A DNA stretch of 64,000 nt from positions 1 through 64,000 of the forward strand of contig DDCZ01000023.1 in NCBI GenBank assembly GCA_002336485.1, in the 5' to 3' direction. The notes beneath the pieces were generated by a model. That model saw only the letters and a program-made list of their open reading frames with translations, was not told the DNA's origin and ran no database searches. The position numbers and the translations under genes were made by a program. The DNA comes from Flavobacteriales bacterium UBA1993 (GTDB taxonomy: Bacteria > Bacteroidota > Bacteroidia > Flavobacteriales_G > Salibacteraceae). Positions 27,701-35,168 of the stretch are shown piece by piece (the first letter of the stretch is position 1; each line of letters starts with the position of its first letter).

Positions 27701-29113
27701 ACGAATCTGTGGAGCAACACAGGTTCCAACTTAGGTAATGTTTGGAATACAGACTCCATATCCTTAAGCTCCTACATAGGCGAGTCAGTTAAACTTCGTT
27801 TTGCTGGAACCAGTGGCAGTGGATGGCAGGCGGATATTGCCATTGACGACATTCACTTAACAGCTGCACCAATGGCCGATTTTAGCGTCAGCGACACAAT
27901 GCCTTGCAAGAACACATCAATAAATATTTTCGACGAATCCACTCAGGATCCTACATCATGGTCCTGGACAATTTCACCTAACACGCACACATATGTAAGC
28001 GGCACAAATAGCTCAAGCCAAAATCCAGTCGTTGAATTCAATGCTGAAGGGGAATATGACATTACACTCTATGCATCGAACGAGTATGGGGCAGATTTCG
28101 AAGTAAAGTCTGATCACCTCATAATCGCTGACCCTGAAGCAACGCTAAGTTCAAATAGCAGCGCCAATTCATTCTGTTTGGAAGACTCGGCCTGGTTTGA
28201 GGTTCTAGAAACGGGCTTCACCAATTACACGTTTTACAATAACGGAACGCAGCTTGTCTCGTCCACATCCAATGAAGCAGTTTTAACGGGGCTTCAAAAC
28301 GGAGATTCAATCGTAGCTGTGGTGACAGATACATTAGGTTGTATTGGAGAGAGTAACGTGATTCCTGTTTTAGTTTGGGAATCACCAACAACTGTGTTTG
28401 TATCCTCTGATCCAGACAATGAAATTTGCGATGGGGATACAGTGACGTTCACAAATCTGAATGTCAACCTTTCCAATTATAACTTTCAGTTAAACGGCAC
28501 ATCGGTGCAAAACGGAACCGCTAATAGTTGGGCTACTGGAAGTCTTATTAGTAATGATGAAGTATGGACTATACTCACTGACACGAATGGATGTGAGGGT
28601 CTAACAGACACCATCATTACAACGGTTCTTCCTTTACCTCCTACCCCAAGCATTGCCGTGATTTTAGACAGCTTAGAATGCAGCATACCAGCGGACATGT
28701 ATCTGTGGAAGTTTGATGATAGCACTTCTACCACCACCAACCAGCGCGAAGCCAAGGAAGGGGACGGAACATACTTGGTGCGCATATTTGACGGCGGCTG
28801 TTGGAGTTTATGGTCCGAACCATTTGTAATAACCGGATTCCAGGGGGTTAACGATGTGAAGATGAAGGTCTATCCGTCGCCTAGTTCGGATATCGTACAT
28901 ATTGAGTTCATCAATGGTGCAACACCTACAGACGGAGATATTCGAGTAGTTGACCTGAATGGTAAGCTTGTAATCCAGGAAACCTTCGGGGCTGCACCTA
29001 GCGTCAACAGAACATCCCTGAACATTGCCAAGCTTCCTTCTGGGGTGTATACAATCGTAATGGAACTGGATGGAAAACAATACGCCATTCCAATTGTAAA
29101 AGAAAGGCGATAA
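24701..29113 (+). CDS. 1470-residue secreted Asp-box (BNR/VPS10-like) protein with type A T9SS sorting domain
   Basis: The ATG at 24701 (or 24704) puts a signal peptide at the N terminus (MKYSLLTILPLSLIISANA). Residues of about 110-780 form sortilin/BNR-like propellers with at least eight Asp-box turns (TTDGGITWS, STDGGTNWT, TQNGGSTWT, STNGGDTWT, SVNGGTSWS). A PKD-like region follows, then a jelly-roll domain of the secreted-protease kind (PWFDDFEGN ... IAIDDIHLTAAP, about 880-1060), further PKD/Ig-like segments, and a type A sorting domain at about 1395-1470 (KVYPSPSSDIVHIEF, VVDLNGKLVIQ, LPSGVYTIVM). Exported by T9SS to the surface. No catalytic residues could be assigned, so it may bind glycans or proteins rather than cut them. 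Confidence 0.85.
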   Translation: MMKYSLLTILPLSLIISANAQTTDTANVPVWAEMMQDPDANFYETQHAFEMYFEGRERQRGDGWKVFKRWENLKKDQINLDGTYLDLTAQAEAFEAWQIWNNQTNTQGIESENGAWEEVGPIAKPVNGTGQPNGNGRLNTIGFHPTNENIFWVGAPAGGLWKTTDGGITWSSNTDELATLGVSSILIDPTNTNVMYIGTGDRDAGDSPSRGVYKSTDGGTNWTQSNSGMGNRTVGAMIMHPSNSSYILAATSGGVYRTQNGGSTWTLESTSANYKDIKYKPGSSTVVYATETSSGAGFYRSTNGGDTWTQVTSGLPTSPQRYSIGVSEDDANVVYVLCSVSSAFGGLYKSSNSGVSFSTQSTTPNILGWNENGSSSGGQGWYDLTVAVDPDDASIVYVGGVNIFKSTNSGVTWDCSAHWVGSSTAASVHADQHWLSYSPVSGKLYICNDGGIYYTADDGATWPELSSGLGIGQLYKIGVSQQTHAHVINGYQDNGTALWSDTLFRTVRGGDGMECIIDYSDDAVMYASVYYGRIARSLNNGYNMGGFAGINTNGITESGAWVTPYILDKDNPNIMFIGYKNIWKTTSAKSSSVNFSPISNSLAGSNSSNMRQMRQSKVDGNRMFAIRSDNKFFRTDNVHATTPSWTDLTSLLPGSGTLRDVETDPFDKDILWISRGNLIWKSVNGGTSWSNYTGNLPNLSYNTIIADPLSNGGLYVGGYAGIYYRDNSLSNWTSFFDDFPTNVSSRELEIYHPQGNWQGSRIRSATYGRGLWESDLYDPGTLDPLAFMDLSVDSTDVCSLDTIDLFNNTAYGVTSTLWVISPSSNVTFVNGTSDTSMNPSIVLSDTGYYSVKLVVANGNGSDSIIRDSAIVVSNGLSFPWFDDFEGNNGCATSSCVTTCDLKDWRNVQNGGEDDIDWRVDAGGTPSGGTGPSVDFNPGTDSTNYLYLEATGCASQLALLESPCILIDEVTSPEFKFAFHMYGWNAWIEDLEVDILSNGSWTNLWSNTGSNLGNVWNTDSISLSSYIGESVKLRFAGTSGSGWQADIAIDDIHLTAAPMADFSVSDTMPCKNTSINIFDESTQDPTSWSWTISPNTHTYVSGTNSSSQNPVVEFNAEGEYDITLYASNEYGADFEVKSDHLIIADPEATLSSNSSANSFCLEDSAWFEVLETGFTNYTFYNNGTQLVSSTSNEAVLTGLQNGDSIVAVVTDTLGCIGESNVIPVLVWESPTTVFVSSDPDNEICDGDTVTFTNLNVNLSNYNFQLNGTSVQNGTANSWATGSLISNDEVWTILTDTNGCEGLTDTIITTVLPLPPTPSIAVILDSLECSIPADMYLWKFDDSTSTTTNQREAKEGDGTYLVRIFDGGCWSLWSEPFVITGFQGVNDVKMKVYPSPSSDIVHIEFINGATPTDGDIRVVDLNGKLVIQETFGAAPSVNRTSLNIAKLPSGVYTIVMELDGKQYAIPIVKERR

Positions 29114-29117
29114 TTAT

Positions 29118-29147
29118 TTGATACTTTATTAATTCAGATTACATTTG
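29118..29147 (+). promoter_or_regulatory. Bacteroidota promoter (TTG-N19-TACATTTG) for rpmH
   Basis: TTG at 29118-29120 is separated by exactly 19 bases from TACATTTG at 29140-29147, the textbook Bacteroidota -33/-7 arrangement, 23 bases before the rpmH start codon. It is the best promoter in the window. Confidence 0.75.
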
Positions 29148-29170
29148 TGGCCCTTTAAAAGAAACAGGCA

Positions 29171-29329
29171 ATGAAACGTACATTCCAACCATCAAGAAAG
29201 AAGCGAATCAACAAACATGGATTTCGCGAACGAATGGCATCTAAGAATGGCCGAAAGGTTTTAGCTCGAAGAAGAGCTGCAGGTCGCAAGAGGCTTACAG
29301 TTTCAGACGAAATGCCGTTTAAGAAATAA
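29171..29329 (+). CDS. rpmH: 50S ribosomal protein L34
   Basis: A 52-residue basic protein starting MKRTFQPSRKKRINKHGF and continuing with MASKNGRKVLARRRAAGRKRL, which is unmistakably L34, a component of the large ribosomal subunit. A short acidic tail (SDEMPFKK) is typical of Bacteroidota. In many bacteria rpmH lies next to rnpA and dnaA near the origin; here it stands alone between a T9SS protein gene and the SPFH operon, with its own promoter and terminator. Confidence 0.95.
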   Translation: MKRTFQPSRKKRINKHGFRERMASKNGRKVLARRRAAGRKRLTVSDEMPFKK

Positions 29330-29346
29330 GACATTGCATCTAATGC

Positions 29347-29378
29347 AAAAAGGCGACTCATACGGGTCGCCTTTTTTT
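29347..29378 (+). terminator. factor-independent terminator after rpmH
   Basis: GGCGAC and GTCGCC arms flanked by A-run and T-run (AAAAAGGCGAC / GTCGCCTTTTTTT) with an 8-base loop. The A-run on the left also makes it usable for the opposing operon that ends at 29383. Confidence 0.85.
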
Positions 29379-29382
29379 GTGC

Positions 29383-29532
29383 CTATTTTTTCAGCCTTCT
29401 GGATTCCTTGAGTTTCTGATGAAGCATCCACTCGATTTGACCGTTAACGGATCGAAATTCATCCGCAGCCCACTTCTCAATCGCCTTCATCATTTCTTCG
29501 TCCACCCGAAGTGCAAATGGTTTCTTTGCCAT
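29383..29532 (-). CDS. Arc-like ribbon-helix-helix small protein
   Basis: A 49-residue protein starting MAKKPFALRVDEEMMKAIEKW: a short beta strand (FALRV) followed by two helices (EEMMKAIEKWAADEF and NGQIEWMLHQKLKES), which is the ribbon-helix-helix fold of Arc/MetJ DNA-binding proteins. Such 45-55-residue Arc-like proteins are known beside SPFH genes in Bacteroidota, and here too it closes the SPFH operon. It starts one base after the stop of the preceding 50-residue gene. It may autoregulate the operon by binding as a dimer; that is inference. Confidence 0.65.
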   Translation of the reverse strand: MAKKPFALRVDEEMMKAIEKWAADEFRSVNGQIEWMLHQKLKESRRLKK

Positions 29533-29533
29533 A

Positions 29534-29686
29534 TCACTTTTGACGTTCTAATAAAACGATGACCCTACTATTGTCAGAGGAAATTGAGATGGCCTTCCAT
29601 CCTGACAAAGAGAATTCGTTAATGCGACTTTCAAACGCGCCTAGCTTTTCGAAGACTCCCTTTTTCACAATCTTAAAATTTTCCAT
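29534..29686 (-). CDS. DUF4177-like 50-residue protein
   Basis: A 50-residue protein (starting MENFKIVKKGVFEKL, ending VIVLLERQK). The pattern of an amphipathic helix, then GWKAISIS and a final hydrophobic strand ending in E-R is like the DUF4177 family (GWE-[LV]-[VI]-S ... LLER), which occurs next to SPFH genes. The start ATG at 29686 is six bases downstream of the SPFH stop. The tiny size and the tight packing on both sides support a real gene. Function unknown. Confidence 0.5.
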   Translation of the reverse strand: MENFKIVKKGVFEKLGAFESRINEFSLSGWKAISISSDNSRVIVLLERQK

Positions 29687-29692
29687 GATCGT

Positions 29693-30548
29693 CTATTGAT
29701 GTAGTGTTCCAGTATTCACAACGGGGACAACCTCTTTGTCAGAGCAAAGCACGACCATAAGGTTGCTAATCATCGTGGCTTTTTTGTCGTCGTCAAACTC
29801 AACAATGTTCTTGGCAGAAATTTGATCCAATGCATTTTCCACCATTCCAACAGCGCCCTCAACTATTTTCTCCCTAGCGGCAATTATGGCTGTAGCCTGC
29901 TGACGCTTGAGCATCGCACTTGCAATCTCTTCTGCATATGCTAGGTAGCCTATACGCGCTTCCATCACTTCTATACCAGCCATTTCAAGCCGCTCAGCCA
30001 GTTCTTTTTCGAGCGCGTCGTTCACCTCTGACATCCCAGATCGCAACGTTATCTTATAGTCATCGCTGTCTTCCCAGTCATCGTATGGATATGAGCCGGC
30101 CATTTTCCTCACTGCAGCATCTGTCTGCACTCGAACAAAATGTTGGTAATCATCTACTTCAAAGGCAGCCTTAAACGTGTCCGAGACCTTCCAAACCAGA
30201 ATCACGCTTATCATAATCGGGTTTCCTAGCTTATCATTCACCTTGACTCGATCTGAATCGAAGTTACGCGCTCTAAGAGACACTTTCTTCTTGGTGTAGA
30301 ATGGGTTAGCCCAAAAGAAGCCTCGCCTTCACCGTGCCCTTATATGCCCCAAACAGCGTCAATACCACGGATCCATTTGGATTAATAAAGAAGAAGCCCG
30401 ATGACGTCGCCACTCCAAGAATTAATAATGGTATTCCGAGAATGAGAAGCTTTTGGCTGAGCAGGATAACTCCCGTCGGAATTAATACGATCGCAAGCAG
30501 TAACATTATGTATCCGCTAGTCGGCTTTGTTATTTTTTCTTGATTCAT
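29693..30548 (-). pseudogene. SPFH-domain (stomatin/prohibitin-like) protein gene, broken by one frameshift
   Basis: Two adjacent frames together spell one SPFH protein of about 285 residues. The first (30306..30548) encodes MNQEKITKPTSGYIMLLLA with two membrane segments and ends ...GAYKGTVKARLLLG-stop. The second frame continues exactly where homologues do: GFFWANPFYTKKKVSLRARNFDSDRVKV through YLAYAEEIASAMLKRQQ to the conserved end ILCSDKEVVPVVNTGTL-like tail at 29693. The shift must lie within about 30308-30330, where both frames are open; one extra base or two missing bases explains it. No other damage is visible, so a recent mutation, an assembly error or recoding are all possible. Intact SPFH proteins form ring-like membrane scaffolds. 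Confidence 0.75.
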
Positions 30549-30641
30549 CTGTTCTTGATTTATTTTTCTATCACAATGATATCATTTTAATATCACTTAT
30601 GGGCAAAAAAATTTCAGACGGTGACAAGTGCGGATGAGTGG

Positions 30642-31928
30642 TTAGTAGTCATATTTCGATTTCCAAAGTGACTTCAACCACTCCTTGATGGAAGACTCTC
30701 GCTTGTTTTTACCAGGCTGATAAAACGTCGACCCGATTATTTCTTCTGGCAAAAACTCCTGTTCTACGAAGCCCTGATCATAACTATGGGCGTATTTATA
30801 ATCCTTTCCATAGCCCAGCTCCTTCATCAGTTTTGTTGGAGCATTTCGGATATGCAAAGGCACGCTTAAATCGCCTGTTTCCCGCACCTTCGCTTGCGCA
30901 TCGCCGATTGCCGCGTAGCTCGCGTTGCTTTTAGCAGAAGTCGCCAAATAGACCGTGCACTGAGCCAACGTAATTCTGCATTCAGGATACCCTATAGCAT
31001 GCACAGCTTGATACGCGCTATTTGCCACCACGATTCCTTGCGGGTTAGCGTTGCCGATATCCTCACTAGCAAGTATTAACAAACGCCGAGCTATAAACAT
31101 GGGATCTTCCCCTCCCTCGATCATACGCGCCAACCAATAAACAGCAGCATTCGGATCACTGCCACGAATACTTTTGATAAATGCTGAGATAATGTCGTAA
31201 TGCTGCTCCCCAGTTTTATCATACTTGGCCATTTTGGTTTTCACCACGTTCAGAACCATCGCATCTGTTATGTTCTTTTCATCTCCGCGCGACTGGATGA
31301 CCAACTCAAGCGTATTCAACAATTTACGCCCATCGCCTCCGCTAAGCTGAAAGAGTGATTTAGTTTCTTTCACCTTCACTTTTTGGCTTTTCAACCAACC
31401 GTCCAGCTTAAAGGCCCGATCAATTATACCTTGGAGCTCTGCCACCCCAAATTCTTCCAGCACATACACTTGACATCGTGACAATAATGCTGGAATCACT
31501 TCGAAGGATGGATTTTCGGTGGTAGCACCAATTAAGGTAACAACACCTTTTTCTACTGCACCCAATAAGCTGTCTTGCTGACTCTTACTAAAACGATGAA
31601 TTTCATCGATAAACAGAATTGGTTTATCCTGATTTAAAAGATCTTTTCGTGCAGCTCTTTCAATAATCTCTCGAACATCCTTTACGCCGCTATTAATGGC
31701 GCTGAGCGAATAAAAGGGCCGCTTCATCTCGTCCGCAAGAATCTGAGCCAGCGTTGTTTTACCAACACCAGGTGGACCCCAAAGTATAATAGAAGGTAAA
31801 GATCCAGCACGCATGGCCAACCTTAACGGACCATCGGCTCCGACAATTTGCTTCTGACCCACATAATCATCCAATGATTTGGGGCGAAGTCTTTCAGCTA
31901 AAGGAATTTGAAGATCAACGTCTGCCAT
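30642..31928 (-). CDS. rarA: replication-associated recombination protein A (AAA+ ATPase)
   Basis: A 428-residue clamp-loader-like AAA+ ATPase related to E. coli RarA/MgsA and eukaryotic WRNIP1, acting at stalled replication forks. The N terminus PLAERLRPKSLDDYVGQ, Walker A GPPGVGKTT, Walker B ILFIDEIHRF, sensor GATTENPSFEV and the C-terminal tetramerisation region (GGEDPMFIARRLLILASEDIG; YLATSAKSNASY) are all present. ATG 31928 is preferred over TTG 31937. A 15-base gap separates it from the lipoprotein gene upstream, so the two may be co-transcribed. Confidence 0.93.
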   Translation of the reverse strand: MADVDLQIPLAERLRPKSLDDYVGQKQIVGADGPLRLAMRAGSLPSIILWGPPGVGKTTLAQILADEMKRPFYSLSAINSGVKDVREIIERAARKDLLNQDKPILFIDEIHRFSKSQQDSLLGAVEKGVVTLIGATTENPSFEVIPALLSRCQVYVLEEFGVAELQGIIDRAFKLDGWLKSQKVKVKETKSLFQLSGGDGRKLLNTLELVIQSRGDEKNITDAMVLNVVKTKMAKYDKTGEQHYDIISAFIKSIRGSDPNAAVYWLARMIEGGEDPMFIARRLLILASEDIGNANPQGIVVANSAYQAVHAIGYPECRITLAQCTVYLATSAKSNASYAAIGDAQAKVRETGDLSVPLHIRNAPTKLMKELGYGKDYKYAHSYDQGFVEQEFLPEEIIGSTFYQPGKNKRESSIKEWLKSLWKSKYDY

Positions 31929-31943
31929 ACACAGCAAACATAC

Positions 31944-32657
31944 CTAGTCATCCTTTAACCCGAAGCGAGAAAAGCGCAGATATTGAAATATAGTATAAGA
32001 ATGTAGCTCGGTGTCAGTTGAAGTCATCCGCGCCTCAAAGTAGTCCTCTATTCCATCGCCATGAGCTTCAAAGTGATTTCCAGTTCCTTCCGTAAAATCA
32101 GGAGAAAATGTCTTCCCATTAAGTTCGAAAACGGGCTTATCATTTTCAAAATGCAGCTTAAACAATCCGTCTGTTGTATCAAAAGGCACCAACGAAGCAA
32201 TGACGGGTGCAAGGTTCAAATTCAGTTCTAGGCCTTTGTAATTTAAATCAATCCAATACTCTGTTGAAGGCTGTCCGCTATACTCTGAGTAGGTGAATTC
32301 AAAGTGAAGTTCATCCCATTCATGCGTAGAAAGCTCACCACTGTTGAACTTGGTTCGTAATCCCACCTCAACTTGACACGCACTATCGCTGGGAAGCAAC
32401 TGAATCGAAGCAAAACCTCGAGTGTAATTCAATTCGTAGAAAGCCAAATTACTCACATGTAAATTTGGGTCGCAACCATCTGACAACTGCACGGCTTTCC
32501 AAAGCTCTTCTGTGGAAACAACACGTTCGGTTTCGGTAATCCAAGCTGGCTCCACTTCAATCGGGTCTTCGGGATATTCGAATGGCTCCGGCTCATTGCA
32601 GGATCCAAACAACAAAACAATCGATAGAATTGGGAATAGGATATAGTTACTGTGCAT
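31944..32657 (-). CDS. hypothetical lipoprotein
   Basis: A 237-residue protein with the lipoprotein signal MHSNYILFPILSIVLLFGSC (cysteine at residue 20), followed by an acidic proline-rich linker (NEPEPFEYPEDPIEVEP) typical of surface-exposed Bacteroidota lipoproteins, where acidic residues after the cysteine act as an export signal. The rest is beta-rich with no recognised family. Two cysteines beyond the lipid anchor (GCDPN and SACQVEV) could form a disulfide. It lies upstream of rarA and divergent from the phosphopantetheinyl transferase gene. Confidence 0.6.
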   Translation of the reverse strand: MHSNYILFPILSIVLLFGSCNEPEPFEYPEDPIEVEPAWITETERVVSTEELWKAVQLSDGCDPNLHVSNLAFYELNYTRGFASIQLLPSDSACQVEVGLRTKFNSGELSTHEWDELHFEFTYSEYSGQPSTEYWIDLNYKGLELNLNLAPVIASLVPFDTTDGLFKLHFENDKPVFELNGKTFSPDFTEGTGNHFEAHGDGIEDYFEARMTSTDTELHSYTIFQYLRFSRFGLKDD

Positions 32658-32662
32658 GCTTC

Positions 32663-32670
32663 CAAATTTA
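32663..32670 (-). promoter_or_regulatory. -7 element TAAATTTG for the hypothetical lipoprotein gene
   Basis: On the minus strand TAAATTTG ends only five bases before the ATG at 32657, implying a leaderless or almost leaderless message. No TTG at the -33 spacing was found. Confidence 0.45.
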
Positions 32671-32764
32671 ACGAATCGTGCAGTTTGATCTTGTTCTAAG
32701 TTCCTGAAATGAGAATATGGTGATAACTGACAATCTAGCGGTTCGGTGTGACCAATTAGATTGA

Positions 32765-32772
32765 TAGATTTG
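32765..32772 (+). promoter_or_regulatory. -7 element TAGATTTG for the phosphopantetheinyl transferase gene
   Basis: TAGATTTG is an exact TAnnTTTG match ending seven bases before the ATG at 32780. The -33 region has TTC rather than TTG, so this is a partial promoter match. Confidence 0.45.
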
Positions 32773-32779
32773 CCGCCGT

Positions 32780-33460
32780 ATGGGACAAAAAAACATCATT
32801 AAGGTCTACTCGACCCAAATTGCCGAGCAATGGGACAAAGAGACTTTTGATCGATTGATGAACGTGATTCCAAAGGATCTGCAAGAGCGGGTCTTGGCAG
32901 AAGAAGGCTGGGAAAATCAGCATGGCAGCCTTGCTCGCAAGCTAATGTTGTGGCACGCGATGAGCGAAATAGGCGCCAACATGAATGACCTATTTGAGTG
33001 CCTTGAATTCACAGAATCTGGCAAACCCTTTATTGTTGACGCACCTAATTTCAGTCTTGCAAATGATGGAGCTCTAGCGGTTTGCGCCATAAGTGAAACG
33101 AGTATTCTTGGGATTGACGTTGAACGATTAAAACCAATCAATCTAAGTGATTATCGAGAAGAGATGACCTACCTAGAATGGCGAGAAATCTATTCGCACA
33201 TTATTCCATTGCGTCGCTTTTATGAGTTTTGGACAATCAAGGAGAGCGTACTTAAAGCCGATGGCGAAATGGTCGGAGGCGATATCAAGGAAATCTATAT
33301 TCAGCCGGATGTAGCCTTTTTTAATGCCAAGAATTGGTATATCTATCCGGCCGAGCTTGAGTATTATGGTTATGTAAACTTCCTTGTTTCCTCAAATCCT
33401 CATGCAGATGTTGAGGTAATCGACGTAAATATTCCAGAACTAGTTTTTACGACGCATTAA
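32780..33460 (+). CDS. 4'-phosphopantetheinyl transferase superfamily protein
   Basis: A 226-residue Sfp/EntD-type enzyme that transfers the phosphopantetheine arm of coenzyme A to a serine of a carrier protein. The Mg2+-binding signature is visible as LGIDVE (about 112-117) and FWTIKESVLKADG (about 152-164), the family's [WF]xxKE[AS]xxK motif, and ESGKPFI-x-FSLANDG replaces the usual GKP...NISHS box. The length suits the Sfp type rather than AcpS (about 120 residues). The likely target is the fatty acid acyl carrier protein, since no polyketide or peptide synthetase is nearby. It converges with menA, the stop codons touching. Confidence 0.85.
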   Translation: MGQKNIIKVYSTQIAEQWDKETFDRLMNVIPKDLQERVLAEEGWENQHGSLARKLMLWHAMSEIGANMNDLFECLEFTESGKPFIVDAPNFSLANDGALAVCAISETSILGIDVERLKPINLSDYREEMTYLEWREIYSHIIPLRRFYEFWTIKESVLKADGEMVGGDIKEIYIQPDVAFFNAKNWYIYPAELEYYGYVNFLVSSNPHADVEVIDVNIPELVFTTH

Positions 33461-34384
33461 CTATAGTGCCTGACCGGCAGCGAACAGAATAGTTAGAACA
33501 AAGGTTGAAAGCGCTAATTGCTTCAAATAAGGGTCGAGACGCGCGGCTTCATTTGTGGTGTATACTTTCCATGCATTATATCCAATTAGCGGAAAGGCCA
33601 ATAGTGGCAACCAGTGTATCCCTACTGAGAAGTTGAGCCAACCAAAGAGAGTCACGGAACCTAGGCCAACAAGAAGCAACAGCACATGATACTTTCGAGC
33701 CAACCTCTCCCCCATTCGCACTGCTAGCGTAATCTTACCGGCTGCCTGATCACTTCCCAAATCGCGGATGTTATTTACATTCAGTACCCCAGCGCTGAAA
33801 CAGCCCATAGCAAGCGCACAAAGCCAAGGATCTATTTGTAATACACCAACTTGGATATAAAACGCCCCATAAACACCAAGTATTCCAAAGAAAAACAGCA
33901 CCGACAAATCCCCAAGGCCTCGGTATCCATAAGGATTTGAACCTGCCGTATATCGAATACTAGCGAATATCGCAGCAATTCCAGCAATCAGAAAAATCAC
34001 TTTTTCAACCAGAATTAGATCAGCGATCCAAATGAGCGCCAATCCTGCAATAAATGATAGTGCACTGAAAAGCATAATCGCTCTTTTCATTTCAGGCTCA
34101 GAAATATCGCCAGACTGCATTGCGCGCATCGGACCAATTCGACTTTCATCATCCGTGCCTTTTTCAAAGTCGCCATAATCGTTGGCGAGGTTGCTATTAA
34201 TTTGAAGTAGAATGGTGGTCAATCCGGTCAATAAGGCTATGGACCAGTCGAATTTCCCACCCATCTCCGCGATGGTAGAACCCAGAATGGTTGATGCAAT
34301 TGCCAGTGGAAGCGTTCTCAAGCGCATTGCACCTATCCAAGCGCCAACCTTCGATTTAGACTTAATATGTGTTTCTACATCCAT
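33461..34384 (-). CDS. menA: 1,4-dihydroxy-2-naphthoate polyprenyltransferase
   Basis: A 307-residue UbiA-family membrane enzyme with about nine hydrophobic helices, catalysing prenylation of 1,4-dihydroxy-2-naphthoate in menaquinone synthesis. The first aspartate-rich motif is NDYGDFEKGTD (68-78) and the second is NNIRDLGSDQAAGKITLAVRMG (around 204-225), both binding the Mg-diphosphate of the prenyl donor. The N terminus AWIGAMRLRTLPLAIA is typical of MenA. Other men genes are not in the window. It is divergent from truA with 25 bases between the start codons. Confidence 0.92.
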   Translation of the reverse strand: MDVETHIKSKSKVGAWIGAMRLRTLPLAIASTILGSTIAEMGGKFDWSIALLTGLTTILLQINSNLANDYGDFEKGTDDESRIGPMRAMQSGDISEPEMKRAIMLFSALSFIAGLALIWIADLILVEKVIFLIAGIAAIFASIRYTAGSNPYGYRGLGDLSVLFFFGILGVYGAFYIQVGVLQIDPWLCALAMGCFSAGVLNVNNIRDLGSDQAAGKITLAVRMGERLARKYHVLLLLVGLGSVTLFGWLNFSVGIHWLPLLAFPLIGYNAWKVYTTNEAARLDPYLKQLALSTFVLTILFAAGQAL

Positions 34385-34394
34385 TCGCTAAACA

Positions 34395-34402
34395 TACATT
34401 TG
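34395..34402 (+). promoter_or_regulatory. -7 element TACATTTG for truA
   Basis: TACATTTG ends seven bases before the truA ATG at 34410, so the transcript should begin at or just before the start codon. The -33 region lies inside the 5' end of menA and has TTT/TTC instead of TTG. Confidence 0.45.
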
Positions 34403-34409
34403 CGCGCTG

Positions 34410-35168
34410 ATGGCGCGACGATATTTTATCAAATTATCTTATGATGGAACCCCATTCCACGGGTGGCAAATTCAAAAGAACGCCAAATCTATTCAGCAGA
34501 CGCTAAATGAGGCACTATCCACAATAATTCGCAAAGAAATTTACACCGTCGGATGCGGAAGGACAGACACAGGAGTTCACGCACTCACCTTCTACGCCCA
34601 TTTCAACGTTGACGCCGAGATAACTGAGCTTGAATCGCTTGTGTTTCGTGCGAATTGCATCCTTCCCAAAGAAATTGCAATTGACTCCATCTTTCCTGTT
34701 GAGGACGACTGGCACACTCGATTTTCTGCCACTTCCAGGAGTTATATCTATCTCATTCACTCGGCCAAAGACCCATTTTCAGTGGGTCGCAGCTACGAGT
34801 TCAAGGATGCGTTGGATATTGAGACAATGCAAACCGGATGCGCATTACTTAAAGTCACGAAGGATTTCACAAGCTTTTCGAAACTACATTCTGACACAAA
34901 GAACAATCTCTGTGATGTCCAGTTCGCGGAATGGAGCAAGACCGAGGTTGGATATCAATTTAAAATTACGGCTAATCGATTTTTGAGAAATATGGTGCGT
35001 GCATTAGTAGGGACAACCCTGGAACTTGGCATACATAAGATCGATCTGGATCAATTCCAAAACATCATTGACGCTAAAGATAGGTCGGCCGCAGGCTATA
35101 GCGTTCCAGCGCACGGCCTCTATTTATCGGACATCACGTATCCGGCAGAACTATCAATGAATGGGTAA
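34410..35168 (+). CDS. truA: tRNA pseudouridine synthase A
   Basis: A 252-residue pseudouridine synthase that modifies positions 38-40 in the anticodon stem of many tRNAs. The catalytic aspartate is Asp53 in GCGRTDTGVHAL, preceded by YDGTPFHGWQIQ and followed by FSATSRSYIYLI and FLRNMVRALVG, all classical TruA segments. The length is normal. The last eight bases overlap the start of the ABC exporter gene, so the two are probably transcribed together. Confidence 0.95.
   Translation: MARRYFIKLSYDGTPFHGWQIQKNAKSIQQTLNEALSTIIRKEIYTVGCGRTDTGVHALTFYAHFNVDAEITELESLVFRANCILPKEIAIDSIFPVEDDWHTRFSATSRSYIYLIHSAKDPFSVGRSYEFKDALDIETMQTGCALLKVTKDFTSFSKLHSDTKNNLCDVQFAEWSKTEVGYQFKITANRFLRNMVRALVGTTLELGIHKIDLDQFQNIIDAKDRSAAGYSVPAHGLYLSDITYPAELSMNG

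Noticed and set aside
30306..30330. Programmed +1 frameshifting in the SPFH gene
   Set aside because: The overlap has AGG and CTT codons but not the known CUU-AGG-C order, and no stimulating hairpin or pseudoknot was seen; a mutation or sequence error is simpler.
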